A DNA stretch of 64,000 nt, taken from contig NZ_FOKC01000003.1 of the NCBI RefSeq assembly GCF_900112035.1, positions 310,001-374,000 of the forward strand, read 5' to 3'. The position numbers and the translations under genes are program-made. The notes beneath the pieces are model-generated. The model was not told the DNA's origin and made no database searches. It saw only the letters and a program-made list of their open reading frames with translations. The stretch comes from Nocardioides alpinus. Its GTDB lineage: Bacteria > Actinomycetota > Actinomycetes > Propionibacteriales > Nocardioidaceae. Below are positions 42,481 to 51,305 of the stretch, one piece after another; position 1 is the first letter of the stretch, and every line of letters begins with the position of its first letter.

Positions 42481-44484
42481 TCACCCGGATGACATGTGGT
42501 TCCTCGACAGGGCCCAGCCGTAGAAGCACAGTTCGTCGACATCCTGCTCGATGACCGCTGCCAGCGTGGTGCCGCCGTCATGCCCGGAGTCGCGCAGCGG
42601 CAGCAGCAGGTACGGCCCGCCGTCCGGGGCGTCGGCCTGCATCCGCGCGACCATCTTGACTGGATCGTACGGCGGCGCCACCTTGTCATTCATCGCCGGC
42701 ACGAATGCGACCGCCGGATAGCGAACTCCCGACCGGACGTTGTGGTACGGCGAGTACCCGGCCAGGTATGCACCTTCGACTGGATCGTCGGGCGAGCCGA
42801 ACTCGACGGTCGCGGTGCGCCCGTTCTCGAACCGAGTGAATCGGATCATGTCCAGAATCGGCGCACGGCAGAACACAGCCCGGAACGCATCCGGCGCCTG
42901 CAGGGCGGTGACGGCAACGAGGAGGCCGCCGTTGCTGTTCCCGCGCGACACCAACTGATCGGTCGTCGTGTAGCCGTTGGCGACCAGCCAACGGGCGGCA
43001 GCGATGTAGTCGTTGAACGCGTTCTGCCGCTTGGTCCCGATCGCCGCCTCGTGCCACTCGCGTCCGTACTCGCCACCGCCGCGAATGTTGGGATAGGCAA
43101 GGGCCCCGCCGCTTCTCAGCCAGGCCGCGTGGACAGGTGAGTACCACGGCGATACGTCGATGTTGAACCCGCCGTACCCGCTCAGTCGCGTCGGCACTGG
43201 TCCGTCAGCATCCTTGGGCCGAACGACGAACATCGAGACCTCAGTCCCGTCCATCGACTCGTACCAGACCTGATGGGTCACAGCGTCTATCGCCACCTCG
43301 GGCACGTGGTACCCGGTGAGCTCGTCGACGTCGAAGTCGTAGCGGTAGATCGACAAGGGCTGGACAAACGACTGGAACTCGACCCACACCTCGTCGCCGT
43401 GCCAGCTCCCGGTGACACCGCTGACAACCCCGCCACCCTCGTTCCCGGTCACCGACCCGAGCGCCGGAAGCTCCACGTCGCGGATGCGGCGGCCGTCCAC
43501 GTCATGCACGGCGATCCGGTGCGACGCCGCGTGGGAGTAGACCGCGTACAACCGGCCACCGATCCCAGCGACGGTCTGAAGCGTGTCGTCAGTCTCGGCA
43601 ATGACGGTGTGCCACTCGGTCGGACTGCGCATCGACGCCTTGCAGAGCCGGCCGCGCGATGCGTCGAGATCGGTGACGATGAGGAGCTCGTCGTCGACCA
43701 CCTGCACCTGATTCACCGCCTGCATGGTCGCTGCAACCGGCACCAGCTCGTCATCGGCCAGCCTCAGGAGGAACACGACGTTGGCGTGGACGAAGTGCCA
43801 CTGGTACAGGACGGCGTACCGACCGCACTCGCTGACGCTCACCGAGCACCAATAGTCCTCATGGCCACCGAAGACCTGCTTGGCAGGTGCATCCGATCCG
43901 ATCCGGTGCTCGTAGATCGACTCCTTGCCGTCATCGAGCGCGGCGTAGAACAGGGCGGACGAGTCGGGCCGCCATGCCGCGTCCATGTGATTCGACCCAC
44001 GTAGACGATCAGGCCGGACCAGCCCGGTGTCGACCTCCATGACCTCGATCCGCGCGTCATGCGTGCCGCCCAACGCCTTGCCGAAGGCAACGAGCCTGCC
44101 GTCGGGTGACGGCACGGCGTACACAAGCGCCTCTGTGCTCGGCCAGGTGTTCGGGTCGATCACCGTCTCCAGCCGTCCGTCGAGCTCTCGGCGCATCGTC
44201 AACATGAGCTTCTCGTCGCCGAGACCGGCCTGCCAGACGAACTCGCGTCCACCGGCGCGGACCGGCCGCGACAACCGCTCATAACGCGATGCCCTCGCCA
44301 CCTCGGCTCGCAGCCGCTCCCGGCCGGTCACGGCATCGAGAATGCGGTGCGTCGCCGCCTCCTGCTCCTCGATCCAGGATCGCGCCTCAGGGTCGTCGAA
44401 ATTCTCCAGCCACTCGTACGGATCGGGAATCCACTCCCCGTGGAACCAGAACCCGCTGGCCGGATCGCACCGCGCCGGCCTCAC
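42481..44484 (-). CDS. Prolyl oligopeptidase family (S9) serine peptidase
   Basis: A 667-aa S9A peptidase. The N-terminal propeller domain begins IPDPYEWLENFDDPEARSWI, as in bacterial prolyl oligopeptidases. The catalytic domain has SGYGGFN, GGALAYPNIRGGGEYGREWHEA and the nucleophile motif SRGNSNGGLLV; the catalytic His is probably in LRDSGHDGG. The start was set at GTG 44484 (GGAAGG 7 nt upstream), which overlaps the preceding zinc-finger remnant by 4 bp. There is no signal peptide, so it probably trims short peptides or peptide-like amides in the cytosol. Confidence 0.88.
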   Translation of the reverse strand: MRPARCDPASGFWFHGEWIPDPYEWLENFDDPEARSWIEEQEAATHRILDAVTGRERLRAEVARASRYERLSRPVRAGGREFVWQAGLGDEKLMLTMRRELDGRLETVIDPNTWPSTEALVYAVPSPDGRLVAFGKALGGTHDARIEVMEVDTGLVRPDRLRGSNHMDAAWRPDSSALFYAALDDGKESIYEHRIGSDAPAKQVFGGHEDYWCSVSVSECGRYAVLYQWHFVHANVVFLLRLADDELVPVAATMQAVNQVQVVDDELLIVTDLDASRGRLCKASMRSPTEWHTVIAETDDTLQTVAGIGGRLYAVYSHAASHRIAVHDVDGRRIRDVELPALGSVTGNEGGGVVSGVTGSWHGDEVWVEFQSFVQPLSIYRYDFDVDELTGYHVPEVAIDAVTHQVWYESMDGTEVSMFVVRPKDADGPVPTRLSGYGGFNIDVSPWYSPVHAAWLRSGGALAYPNIRGGGEYGREWHEAAIGTKRQNAFNDYIAAARWLVANGYTTTDQLVSRGNSNGGLLVAVTALQAPDAFRAVFCRAPILDMIRFTRFENGRTATVEFGSPDDPVEGAYLAGYSPYHNVRSGVRYPAVAFVPAMNDKVAPPYDPVKMVARMQADAPDGGPYLLLPLRDSGHDGGTTLAAVIEQDVDELCFYGWALSRNHMSSG

Positions 44485-44786
44485 GCCGCAGCCTTCCGGG
44501 CGCGGTGCGCGGCGGCGGCACGGACGCGGCTCTGGCACTGCGGCGAGGAGAACCGGCGCTGCGCGTTGCGGGCCACGTCGACGAACATCCGGTCGAAAGC
44601 CAGCGCCGCACAGATCACGACCCGACCAGCCAGATCACTGCCGATGGCGAGCGCCAACCCGGACGTGCAACCGGCCGCCGAGCCATCGGCGAGCATGTCG
44701 TCGGCGCCGTAGACGTGCAAGGCCTTCGACTGCTTCCGTCCAAAGCACATGGCCTCAGCGTATGTCCGCCGCACACGTCCGCACAT
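44481..44786 (-). pseudogene. Degenerate CGNR-type zinc-finger protein remnant
   Basis: The last ~45 codons match the CGNR C-terminal finger (VICAALAFDRMFVDVARNAQ, then RRFSSPQCQSRVRAAAAHR). Family proteins have four Cys here. In this copy the second is Phe (ALAFDR where AxCDR is expected) and the third is Ser (RRFSS for RRFCS), so zinc binding should be lost. The N-terminal ABATE-type domain is also missing; at most 101 codons remain against about 180 normally. The stop overlaps the peptidase start codon. Confidence 0.5.
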
Positions 44787-44839
44787 GCTGCGATGGCTGC
44801 GTCTTATCGCCGCCTTTGGGCGTCAAGACCTGCCATATG

Positions 44840-46036
44840 TCATCGCTCGTCCTTCAACGGGCGTGGTGCGAGCAGCTCGACGATCTCAGCCGTCACGGGG
44901 TTCACCGCCTCGTCCGGTTCGATGTAGTGCTCCTTGGTGATCTTGGACGACGTGTGCCCGAGCATCTCGGCCGCCAGGTCCGCTCCCCCGGCCCGATCAA
45001 GGACGGTCGCCACGGTGCGCCGGAACGAGTGGGGAGTCACGCCTTCGATGCCTGCCTCGTCCAGCACTGCGCGAAGGCGTCGCCGGATGTTGTTCGTTGT
45101 CAGCGGCGTGCCGTTGCGGCTGAAGAAGATCAAGTGGTCTGGTGCCTCTGATGCGATGGCCACCAGTCGTGCGCGCAAGACCTCTGCGGTGAACGATGGC
45201 ACGGAGACGGTCCTGGTCGACTTCATGGTCTTCGGGTGCGATTGGCGATGCGTGGGCTTTCCAGTGGGCGACACGATCGTGCCGCAGAGGCGAACCGTCG
45301 CAGGCGACCTCGTCACGTCCACGTCACACTTACGGATGGCGAGCACCTCGCCGATCCGGGCGGAGGTGCCGAGCATGACCTCGATGATCTGCTCCAGCTG
45401 TCCGTCCGGCGGCGGGCCGGACAGGCCGGACCCGCGGCGCCAGCCGTGTACGGCTCGACGGATCTCATCGACCTGCTGCGTGGTGAGCGACATAGCTTGG
45501 GCGGGTGGCTTGCGGAGTCGAGCCGGGTCGCGGACCGGGTTCTCGCGCATGGCGTCGTAGCGGACGGCGAGCCCGAAGGCGAGGCTCAGGACCGTGCGTG
45601 CCTGCTTCGCCATGCTGTAGCTCTTGGTCTTGGCGAGCGTTTTGATGAACTGGTCGACCTTGCGGACGCTGATCTCGCGCAGCGCGTAGTGCTGGAAGGC
45701 CGGAAGGACGAGCTGGCGCATGTTGCGCTCGTAGAGGGCTCGGGTGCTGGGAGCGAGCGCGTCCTCGAGGTCGAGGTCTGCCAGCCATACGTCGACGAGG
45801 TGCCGGAAAGAGCTGGCAGACGTGAGGTCGCCCTGTCCGACTTTCTGCTCGGTTCGCTCGGCGAGCATCTCCTTGAGCTTTCGCTCGGCGGCCTTCGGCG
45901 TGTCCGCCGTGGCCTGGACGCGACGCAGTTGACCGTCGTGGTCCCGGAAGCGGGTCAGCGCTCGGCCTCGACCGTCGCGGGTCCTTTCAATGTGGATCTC
46001 GCCGAAAGTGCCGATCGGGGTGCGAGGTCTAGCCAC
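44840..46036 (-). CDS. Site-specific tyrosine recombinase (island integrase)
   Basis: A 398-aa phage-type integrase. N-terminal arm-binding region (GEIHIERTRDGRGRALTRFRD), SAM-like core-binding domain (about 75-170) and C-terminal catalytic domain. The catalytic residues are visible: Arg227 in TSARIGEVLAIR, H336-x-x-R339 in HSFRRT, His361 in LGHTS and the Tyr371 nucleophile in EHYIEP. It is 420 bp from the tRNA-fMet 3' end and next to an excisionase-like gene, so it is the enzyme that inserted and could excise the 38-kb island. Confidence 0.93.
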   Translation of the reverse strand: MARPRTPIGTFGEIHIERTRDGRGRALTRFRDHDGQLRRVQATADTPKAAERKLKEMLAERTEQKVGQGDLTSASSFRHLVDVWLADLDLEDALAPSTRALYERNMRQLVLPAFQHYALREISVRKVDQFIKTLAKTKSYSMAKQARTVLSLAFGLAVRYDAMRENPVRDPARLRKPPAQAMSLTTQQVDEIRRAVHGWRRGSGLSGPPPDGQLEQIIEVMLGTSARIGEVLAIRKCDVDVTRSPATVRLCGTIVSPTGKPTHRQSHPKTMKSTRTVSVPSFTAEVLRARLVAIASEAPDHLIFFSRNGTPLTTNNIRRRLRAVLDEAGIEGVTPHSFRRTVATVLDRAGGADLAAEMLGHTSSKITKEHYIEPDEAVNPVTAEIVELLAPRPLKDER

Positions 46037-46042
46037 GATCGT

Positions 46043-46273
46043 TCACCCACCGCTGGGTCCGCGCCCCGGCTCGGCCTCGCGCTGCCTGAGCAGCCAGGTC
46101 AGGACGTCGGAGGTGGCGAAGCGGACGCGACCACCGACCTTGATCGCGCACGGCCCCTTGCCGTCGGTGCGCCAGTCGCGGATCGTGGTGACCGGGACGT
46201 CGAGGTACTCGGCGAGTTCGTCGATGCTCAGCAGTGGCTCCAGGCCGCTCAGCGTGCTGTGGGTGATCTCCAT
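46043..46273 (-). CDS. Excisionase-like helix-turn-helix protein (HTH_17)
   Basis: A 76-aa MerR-like winged HTH of the excisionase family: LLSIDELAEYLDVPVTTIRDWRTDGKG, then AIKVGGRVRFATSDVLTWL. The start was set at METTHS-like MEITHSTL (46273). The gene is 6 bp upstream of the integrase gene, so the two form one unit. Such proteins bend DNA at attachment sites to favour excision, or regulate the integrase. Confidence 0.85.
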   Translation of the reverse strand: MEITHSTLSGLEPLLSIDELAEYLDVPVTTIRDWRTDGKGPCAIKVGGRVRFATSDVLTWLLRQREAEPGRGPSGG

Positions 46274-46344
46274 GCCCGTGAGGTGCGCGCGAGGTCCCGG
46301 ATGGCTCCGCGGGGCTCCGTGGCATCCCATGCCGAGGGCGGTTG

Positions 46345-46490
46345 ATGTGCCCCGGAGTGCTTTCGAGACGGGGTTTATGGCCGGTTTGTGGCAGTCGGAT
46401 CAAATCTCAAATGCTTTCAGGCTCGGAGATCGGTGATCTCCGAGCCTGAAACTTTGTAGCGGGGGCAGGATTTGAACCTGCGACCTCTGG
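46345..46490. repeat. Right attachment-site repeat (inside intact tRNA-fMet and its terminator)
   Basis: Partner of 8281-8426. The last 47 bp (46444-46490) are identical to 8380-8426 and run from the terminator edge to the base before the anticodon arm. Since the 5' part of the tRNA lies to the right, this copy and the terminator to its left should come from the element itself, which restores the tRNA on integration. Confidence 0.9.
46416..46450 (-). terminator. Rho-independent-type terminator of tRNA-fMet (element-supplied)
   Basis: A perfect 16-bp stem with a 3-nt loop (arm TTCAGGCTCGGAGATC), 6 bp past the tRNA 3' end in the minus direction. Compared with the displaced copy at 8352-8386, one base pair has changed on both sides (C-G to T-A), so pairing is kept. 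Confidence 0.75.
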
Positions 46491-46530
46491 GTTATGAGCC
46501 CAGCGAGCTACCGAGCTGCTCCACCCCGCG
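46457..46530 (-). tRNA. tRNA-fMet (initiator, CAU anticodon)
   Basis: A 74-nt tRNA without encoded CCA. The 5' end CGCGGGG faces 3' CCCCGCU-A, leaving the unpaired C1/U72 that marks bacterial initiator tRNAs. The anticodon arm GGGCTCATAACCC has the three G-C pairs needed for the ribosomal P site and the CAU anticodon. The D-arm GGAGCAGCTCGGTAGCTC and T-arm GCAGGTTCAAATCCTGC are standard. A likely -10, TAATGT, lies 12 nt upstream (46543-46548). The 3' 34 nt lie within the island attachment repeat. Confidence 0.96.
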
Positions 46531-46601
46531 TCGGTAAACAGAACATTACAGCCACCTCGGGATGCGCCCAAATCGGGGGGGCTCGTGAGCCCTCCTCGAC
46601 G

Positions 46602-49586
46602 TCAGCCGGCGAGCCGGACGGCCTCCTCGATGAGCGCGCGGCCCTCTTCCATGAGGCGGGCCCACTTGACCGTGTTGCCGGCCGCCTGCGCGGCGTCGGC
46701 CTCGGCGAACGCGGCCTCGGCCTGGCGGAGCAGGTCGCGGATCTGCGCCTGAGTGCCGCCCGGCACGGGGGTCGTCGGGGACGCCGACGGCGACTCCGAG
46801 GGCGACGCGCTGGGCGACTCCGTCGGCGTCTCGGTGGGCGTCTCCGGGTCCCCGGGATCCGGGGTGGCGACCACGCCGTCGAGGGAGTCCTCTATGGCCT
46901 CGCGCAGGGTCTCCCCGATGCCGACGCGGCCGTTGTAGGAGACCAGCACGAAGCTCAGCACCGGGAACGCCGACTCGCTGTCACGCCGCGTGTAGAGCGG
47001 CTGGACGTACATGAACGAGTCCTCGATCGGGAGCGTGAGCAGGTTGCCGAAGATCGGCTCGGCGTCACCGTTGGTGAAGCTCAGGAGCTCCTGTCGGACG
47101 GTCTCGTCGGTGCTCAGTGCCGCCGCGATCTGCACCGGGCCGTCGGTGCGGCCGTCAGGCAGCTCGCGGACGGTGATCTTGCCGTAGTCCTCCTCGTCGG
47201 TCGCGTCGCTGTTGACGCTCATGTAGGCGACGAGCGTCTCCCGCTCACGCGGGACGTACACCGAGGTCAGCGACCACCGCTGCGCGCCGTCGTCGTCGAT
47301 GAAAAAGCGGTAGGGCGGCTGCTTGCGGACGGAGTTCTTGTCGGTCGGCTCGTTGGGCACCACCCACCGCGTCGAGCCCTCGAACCAGTCCTTGGCGGAC
47401 GTCTCGTGATAGCGCTGGTACTGGTAGCGCTGGGTCTTGAAGAGGTCCTCGGGGTAGCGCAGGTGCGAGACCAGCGCCTCGGGGATGTCCGCCCGGTCCT
47501 TGAGCAGACCGGGGAACACCTCGTCCCACGCCTTGAGGATGGGGTCGTTCTCGTCCCAGGCGTAGAGCGTGACCGTGCCGTCGTAGGCGTCCACGGTCGC
47601 CTTCACGGAGTTGCGCAGGTAGTTGATCTCGTCGGTGGGGAGGGTCTGGAACCCGTTGTCGTTGTCCTGGAGCGCGTCGTCCGTCATCGTCTCGAGCGAC
47701 TCGCGCTGGGACAGCGGGTACTTGTCGGTGACGGTGTAGCCGTCGAGCACCCACTGGATCCGGCCGTCGACCACGACGGGATAGGGGTCGGAGTCCACCG
47801 TGAGCCACGGCGCCACCTTCTCGACCATGGTCCGCGGGTTGCGGTCGTAGAGCACCTTGGAGTTCTCGTTGACGCGCCCCGACAGCACGAAGTTGGGCTC
47901 GCTGAACTTCATCGCGTAGAGCAGCTTGTGGAAGAGGTTCCCGACCGGAACCCCGCCAGTGCCGTCGTACGTGGTCTCCGGGCTCTCCTCGTCCTCGTCC
48001 GACGGCAGCACGAGCTCCACGTCGTTGCCGCTGTCCGACTTGCCGACCACGCTGTAGTCCGGGCTCGTCTCACCGAAGTAGACGCGGCTCTCCACGCCCT
48101 CCTCCGACAGGCTGGTGAGGGCGTCCTCGTCAGCCTCCTGCCCCTCCGCCCACTGGATGTTGAGCGACTGGCTCTCGTCGTCCTCGGGACGCTGGTTGGC
48201 GTACGCAGCGATCACACCGTCGCCGTGGGTGTAGACAGTGTGCAGGTTGGACCAGTTGCGGTCGCCCTCGTCGATGCCCTGCTGGTCGAGCTCACGCACA
48301 CCGAGCACCACCGCGCGGTCGGTGCCGGCGATCTCGTAGCGGTCCACGTCGAGCACGTCGTTCACCGAGTAGTAGGCCCGCACCTGCTGCTGCTGCTCGA
48401 AGACCTCGCTCACGATCTTGGGATCCACCAGCGGCACGCTCGACGTCGCCTCGTCCAGCTCGTCGACCTGACCGCCGCCGGTGACCGGCGCGTCCTCGAC
48501 CGTGGTGGTCTCCACCTGGTCGAGGGCGTACGCCTTGCGGGTCGCGTCGATGTTGGCCTGGATGTAGGGGCCCTCGCGGTCAGGCACGTTGGGGTTGACC
48601 CGGATCGCCTGGACGACGGTCGGCAGGATGAGGCCGAGGATGATCGCGGACAGCGCGAACAACGCGACCCCGACCGACGGCAGCAACCAGGTGCGGCGCC
48701 AGATGTTGGCCAGGAAGAGCAGGGCACAGACGACTGCGATGCCGGCGAGGATCTCCTTGGCGGGCAGCACGGCCTTGTCGTCGGTGTAGCCCATGCCGGT
48801 GAAGATCGAGCCGGAGTTGGTGACCAGGTCGAAGCGGTCAAGCCAGTAGTCGACGGCCTTGGCGAGCACGAACATCGCCAGCAGCGCCGACACCTGGATC
48901 TGGGCCGCGCTGGTGAGGCGCTCACCGGGCCGCGCGGAGAGGCGGATGCCCCCGAAGAGGTAGTTGACCAGCACCGAGGCCATCAGCCCCACGACGGCCA
49001 GAGCCATCACGTAGTCGACGATGTAGTGCCAGAACGGCAGCTCGAAGATGTAGAACCCGACGTCCTTGTTGAAGTAGGGGTCGGTGGTGCCGAAGCTCTG
49101 GCTGTGCCGCCACATCGAGAAGTTGCGCCACTGCCCGGTCGCGGACGCGCCGGCGAAGAGGCCCATGACGACGGCCGATCCCCCGATCACCCAACCCATG
49201 CGCGGGCCGAGGAGCGCGCGGTAGCGGTCCATCCCGTCGTCCGACATGCCCGGCAGCCCGGGCCACAGCAGCGGCCGGAAGCGGTAGGCAATCGCGATGG
49301 TCAGCGCGACCATGGCGGCCATCAGCCCGGCGAAGACGAGGAACAGGCCGATCCGGGTGAGCAGCAGGGTGGTGAAGACGCCGCTGTAGCCGACCGACCG
49401 GAACCACAGGCGCTCGGTCCAGAAGGAGGCGAAGCCGCTGAGCAGCATGAAGCCGATGACCAGCACGATGCCCGTGATGACCAGGGCTCCCGGGCGGCGT
49501 GACGCCGCTGCGGGGCGCGGTGGTGTCGGACCGCTGGGTCCGCCGGGACCCGCCGGTCCACTGGGTCGGTCGAATGGAGTGCTCAT
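46602..49586 (-). CDS. UPF0182 family integral membrane protein
   Basis: A 994-aa protein matching the actinobacterial UPF0182/COG1615 family (Rv3193c type). After a Gly/Pro-rich cytosolic leader come about seven membrane segments in residues 35-340 (ALVITGIVLVIGFMLLSGF, GLFLVFAGLMAAMVALTIAI and others). A large extracytoplasmic domain follows, and a Pro/Ser/Thr-rich linker precedes a short helical tail. The function is unknown. It is co-directional with the PPA1309 and PDZ-protease genes and overlaps the first by 4 bp, the same order as in mycobacteria. Confidence 0.92.
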   Translation of the reverse strand: MSTPFDRPSGPAGPGGPSGPTPPRPAAASRRPGALVITGIVLVIGFMLLSGFASFWTERLWFRSVGYSGVFTTLLLTRIGLFLVFAGLMAAMVALTIAIAYRFRPLLWPGLPGMSDDGMDRYRALLGPRMGWVIGGSAVVMGLFAGASATGQWRNFSMWRHSQSFGTTDPYFNKDVGFYIFELPFWHYIVDYVMALAVVGLMASVLVNYLFGGIRLSARPGERLTSAAQIQVSALLAMFVLAKAVDYWLDRFDLVTNSGSIFTGMGYTDDKAVLPAKEILAGIAVVCALLFLANIWRRTWLLPSVGVALFALSAIILGLILPTVVQAIRVNPNVPDREGPYIQANIDATRKAYALDQVETTTVEDAPVTGGGQVDELDEATSSVPLVDPKIVSEVFEQQQQVRAYYSVNDVLDVDRYEIAGTDRAVVLGVRELDQQGIDEGDRNWSNLHTVYTHGDGVIAAYANQRPEDDESQSLNIQWAEGQEADEDALTSLSEEGVESRVYFGETSPDYSVVGKSDSGNDVELVLPSDEDEESPETTYDGTGGVPVGNLFHKLLYAMKFSEPNFVLSGRVNENSKVLYDRNPRTMVEKVAPWLTVDSDPYPVVVDGRIQWVLDGYTVTDKYPLSQRESLETMTDDALQDNDNGFQTLPTDEINYLRNSVKATVDAYDGTVTLYAWDENDPILKAWDEVFPGLLKDRADIPEALVSHLRYPEDLFKTQRYQYQRYHETSAKDWFEGSTRWVVPNEPTDKNSVRKQPPYRFFIDDDGAQRWSLTSVYVPRERETLVAYMSVNSDATDEEDYGKITVRELPDGRTDGPVQIAAALSTDETVRQELLSFTNGDAEPIFGNLLTLPIEDSFMYVQPLYTRRDSESAFPVLSFVLVSYNGRVGIGETLREAIEDSLDGVVATPDPGDPETPTETPTESPSASPSESPSASPTTPVPGGTQAQIRDLLRQAEAAFAEADAAQAAGNTVKWARLMEEGRALIEEAVRLAG

Positions 49587-50218
49587 GCGGGCCCCTGCTC
49601 GGGTGAATCGTTCGGTGAATCGTGCACGGTGTCGGTCGGGGTGTCGGTCGAGCTGTCGGCCAGGGTGGCGTGGAGGAGCTCGAGGAGGCCGGGCACCAGC
49701 TCGGTGCCGTTGACGACCGACTGCTCGTCGTCGTGGGCCCGCAGCCGGAGGGCGCAGTAGGACGCCCCGGCGCGGGTGACGCCGGCGACCATCCGGACCT
49801 CCTGGCGGTCAGGGTGCTCGCGGGCGAAGAGCTCGGCGGCGGTCGGGTCGTCCGGGATGTCGTCGTCGGTGCCGGGGGGCAGCACGAGGCGCTCGATCAC
49901 GGCCGCACATCCGGACACGCTCGGCGGCCAGACGATGGTGTGGAGGGCCGCCTCGAGGGCCTGGCCGGGCGGCAGTCCGTCCTGCTCGATGGAGGTGAAC
50001 GAGCCGTCGTCGCCGGGGCCGTCGATCGACATGGCCGCGGCGAGGGCCGGCTCCTGGGCGACGAGCTGGGCGGTCTCGACGAGGGCGTACAGCCGGGCGG
50101 GCTGGTCCCAGCCGGCCTGCGCGACGTGCGCCTCGATCTCCAGGACGGCCGCGGCCAGCGCGGGGTCCTCGGGGAGGGGCGGCGTCTCGGCGGGAAGCTC
50201 GGACGGGTGGTCGGTCAT
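49583..50218 (-). CDS. PPA1309 family protein
   Basis: A 211-aa acidic, cytosolic protein of the actinobacterial PPA1309 family. DPALAAAVLEIEAHVAQAGWDQPARLYALVETAQLV, SIEQDGLPPGQALEAALHTIVWPPSVSGCAAVIER and VAGVTRAGASYCALRLRAHDD follow the family pattern. No catalytic motif is evident. Start and stop both overlap neighbours by 4 bp (ATGA), so it is translated together with the Lon-like protease and UPF0182 genes. Confidence 0.85.
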   Translation of the reverse strand: MTDHPSELPAETPPLPEDPALAAAVLEIEAHVAQAGWDQPARLYALVETAQLVAQEPALAAAMSIDGPGDDGSFTSIEQDGLPPGQALEAALHTIVWPPSVSGCAAVIERLVLPPGTDDDIPDDPTAAELFAREHPDRQEVRMVAGVTRAGASYCALRLRAHDDEQSVVNGTELVPGLLELLHATLADSSTDTPTDTVHDSPNDSPEQGPA

Positions 50219-51267
50219 GAAGCAGAGTCCTCGCAGGTCGGGAGCGTGGCGTCGCGGTCGGCGGCCCAGTCGGAGAGGGTCTCCACCGCACGGTGCATCG
50301 TGGTGGCCTTGGCCAGTCGCATCTCACCGGGGTCGACTCCCCCGATGCCGTTGCAGTTGTCGGCCGGGACGAAGAACAGCTCGGCGCCGGCGTCGCGGGC
50401 CGCAGCGATCTTCTGCTGGATGCCGCCGATCGGGCCGACCTCGCCGGACGGCGTGATCGTGCCGGTGCCGGCGATCGTGGCGCCGTCCGTCACCGACGCG
50501 GGGGTGAGGGTGTCGAAGATGGCCAGCGACATCATCAGGCCGGCGCTGGGACCGCCGATGTTGTCGGAGATGTTGACGCTCACCTGGAACGGGAAGTCGA
50601 ATCCCACGCCGGGCGTGATCCCGACCCGCAGGTCGCCGTCGACCTGCTCGGGGGTGATGTCGACGTCGACGCGCTTCTTGCCGCGCTGCACGACGAACGG
50701 GATCGGCTCGCCCGCCTCGGCCCGGTCGACCGCGTCCACGACGTCCTGGCCCTCGGCCACCTTGGCGCCGCCGACCTCGAGGAGGATGTCGCGCACCTCG
50801 AGCTTGCCGTCGGCCGGCAGACCGGGAGTGACGCTGAGGACCTCGACGACGGGGTCGAAGTCCTCGCCGAGCTCGGTGAGCGCCGCGGCGATGGCGGTGT
50901 CCTGTGAGGACAGCATCGCGACCTCGGACTCCTGGTTGCTGGACTCGTCGGTCTCGTCGGGGGCATAGATCGACGACCGGGGCCACACGGCGGCGTCCGG
51001 GTCGAAGTAGGCGCGCAACAGCTCGGGCAGCGTGACGTCGTCCTCGGGACGACTGACGTAGACCGTCGTCATCCGGAGCTCACCGTCGCCGTGGAAGGCC
51101 TCGTGGCCGGTGACCTGCACGGTCTCGTCGCCGTCGCTCTCGGCAAGGATGTCGACGGTCGGGCCCGGGTAGTAGGTGACGTAGGGCAGCGGCACGAAGG
51201 CAGCCGTCCCCCACAGCACCGCCAGCAGGCACAGTGCGAGCAACCCCGCCCTGGTCCGCTGACTCAT
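50215..51267 (-). CDS. Membrane-anchored PDZ / Lon-like (S16) serine protease
   Basis: A 350-aa YlbL-type protein. One N-terminal membrane anchor (GLLALCLLAVLWGTAAFV) is followed by a PDZ domain (about 140-215: SVTPGLPADGKLEVRDILLEVGG). The C-terminal Lon-type proteolytic domain has the catalytic Ser in NIGGPSAGLMMSLAIFDTL and the Lys in GGIQQKIAAARDAG. The start MSQRTRAG (51267) gives a normal anchor. The active site should lie outside the membrane. It corresponds to Rv3194c by order and architecture. Confidence 0.9.
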   Translation of the reverse strand: MSQRTRAGLLALCLLAVLWGTAAFVPLPYVTYYPGPTVDILAESDGDETVQVTGHEAFHGDGELRMTTVYVSRPEDDVTLPELLRAYFDPDAAVWPRSSIYAPDETDESSNQESEVAMLSSQDTAIAAALTELGEDFDPVVEVLSVTPGLPADGKLEVRDILLEVGGAKVAEGQDVVDAVDRAEAGEPIPFVVQRGKKRVDVDITPEQVDGDLRVGITPGVGFDFPFQVSVNISDNIGGPSAGLMMSLAIFDTLTPASVTDGATIAGTGTITPSGEVGPIGGIQQKIAAARDAGAELFFVPADNCNGIGGVDPGEMRLAKATTMHRAVETLSDWAADRDATLPTCEDSAS

Positions 51268-51305
51268 GGGCGCAACTCTCTCAAACGCGCGCAACTACCC
51301 CGACA

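Larger units (their letters stand above)
8380..46490. mobile_element. 38-kb integrative genomic island in tRNA-fMet
   Basis: Bounded by 47-bp perfect repeats (8380-8426 and 46444-46490) covering the tRNA-fMet 3' end. A tyrosine recombinase (44840-46036) and an excisionase-like HTH protein (46043-46273) lie next to the intact tRNA, the normal layout for a tRNA-targeting integrative element. The cargo is two co-regulated catabolic operons, a third catabolic module, a HepT/MntA toxin-antitoxin pair and several hydrolases. I see no relaxase, replication protein, type IV secretion or phage structural gene, so it is probably not self-transmissible. The first 176 bp (8427-8602) have no gene. Genes at 36792-44839 are less tightly packed than the catabolic part. 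Confidence 0.88.

Noticed and set aside
8380-46490. Island as a prophage or self-transmissible ICE
   Set aside because: No capsid, terminase, portal, relaxase, coupling protein, type IV secretion or replication gene is seen. Only integration functions are present.
46494-49502. 1002-codon open frame on the plus strand
   Set aside because: It lies entirely opposite the UPF0182 gene, whose protein is a clear family match. The plus-strand translation is a low-complexity Arg/Val/Glu-rich sequence with no domain, typical of high-GC antisense frames.
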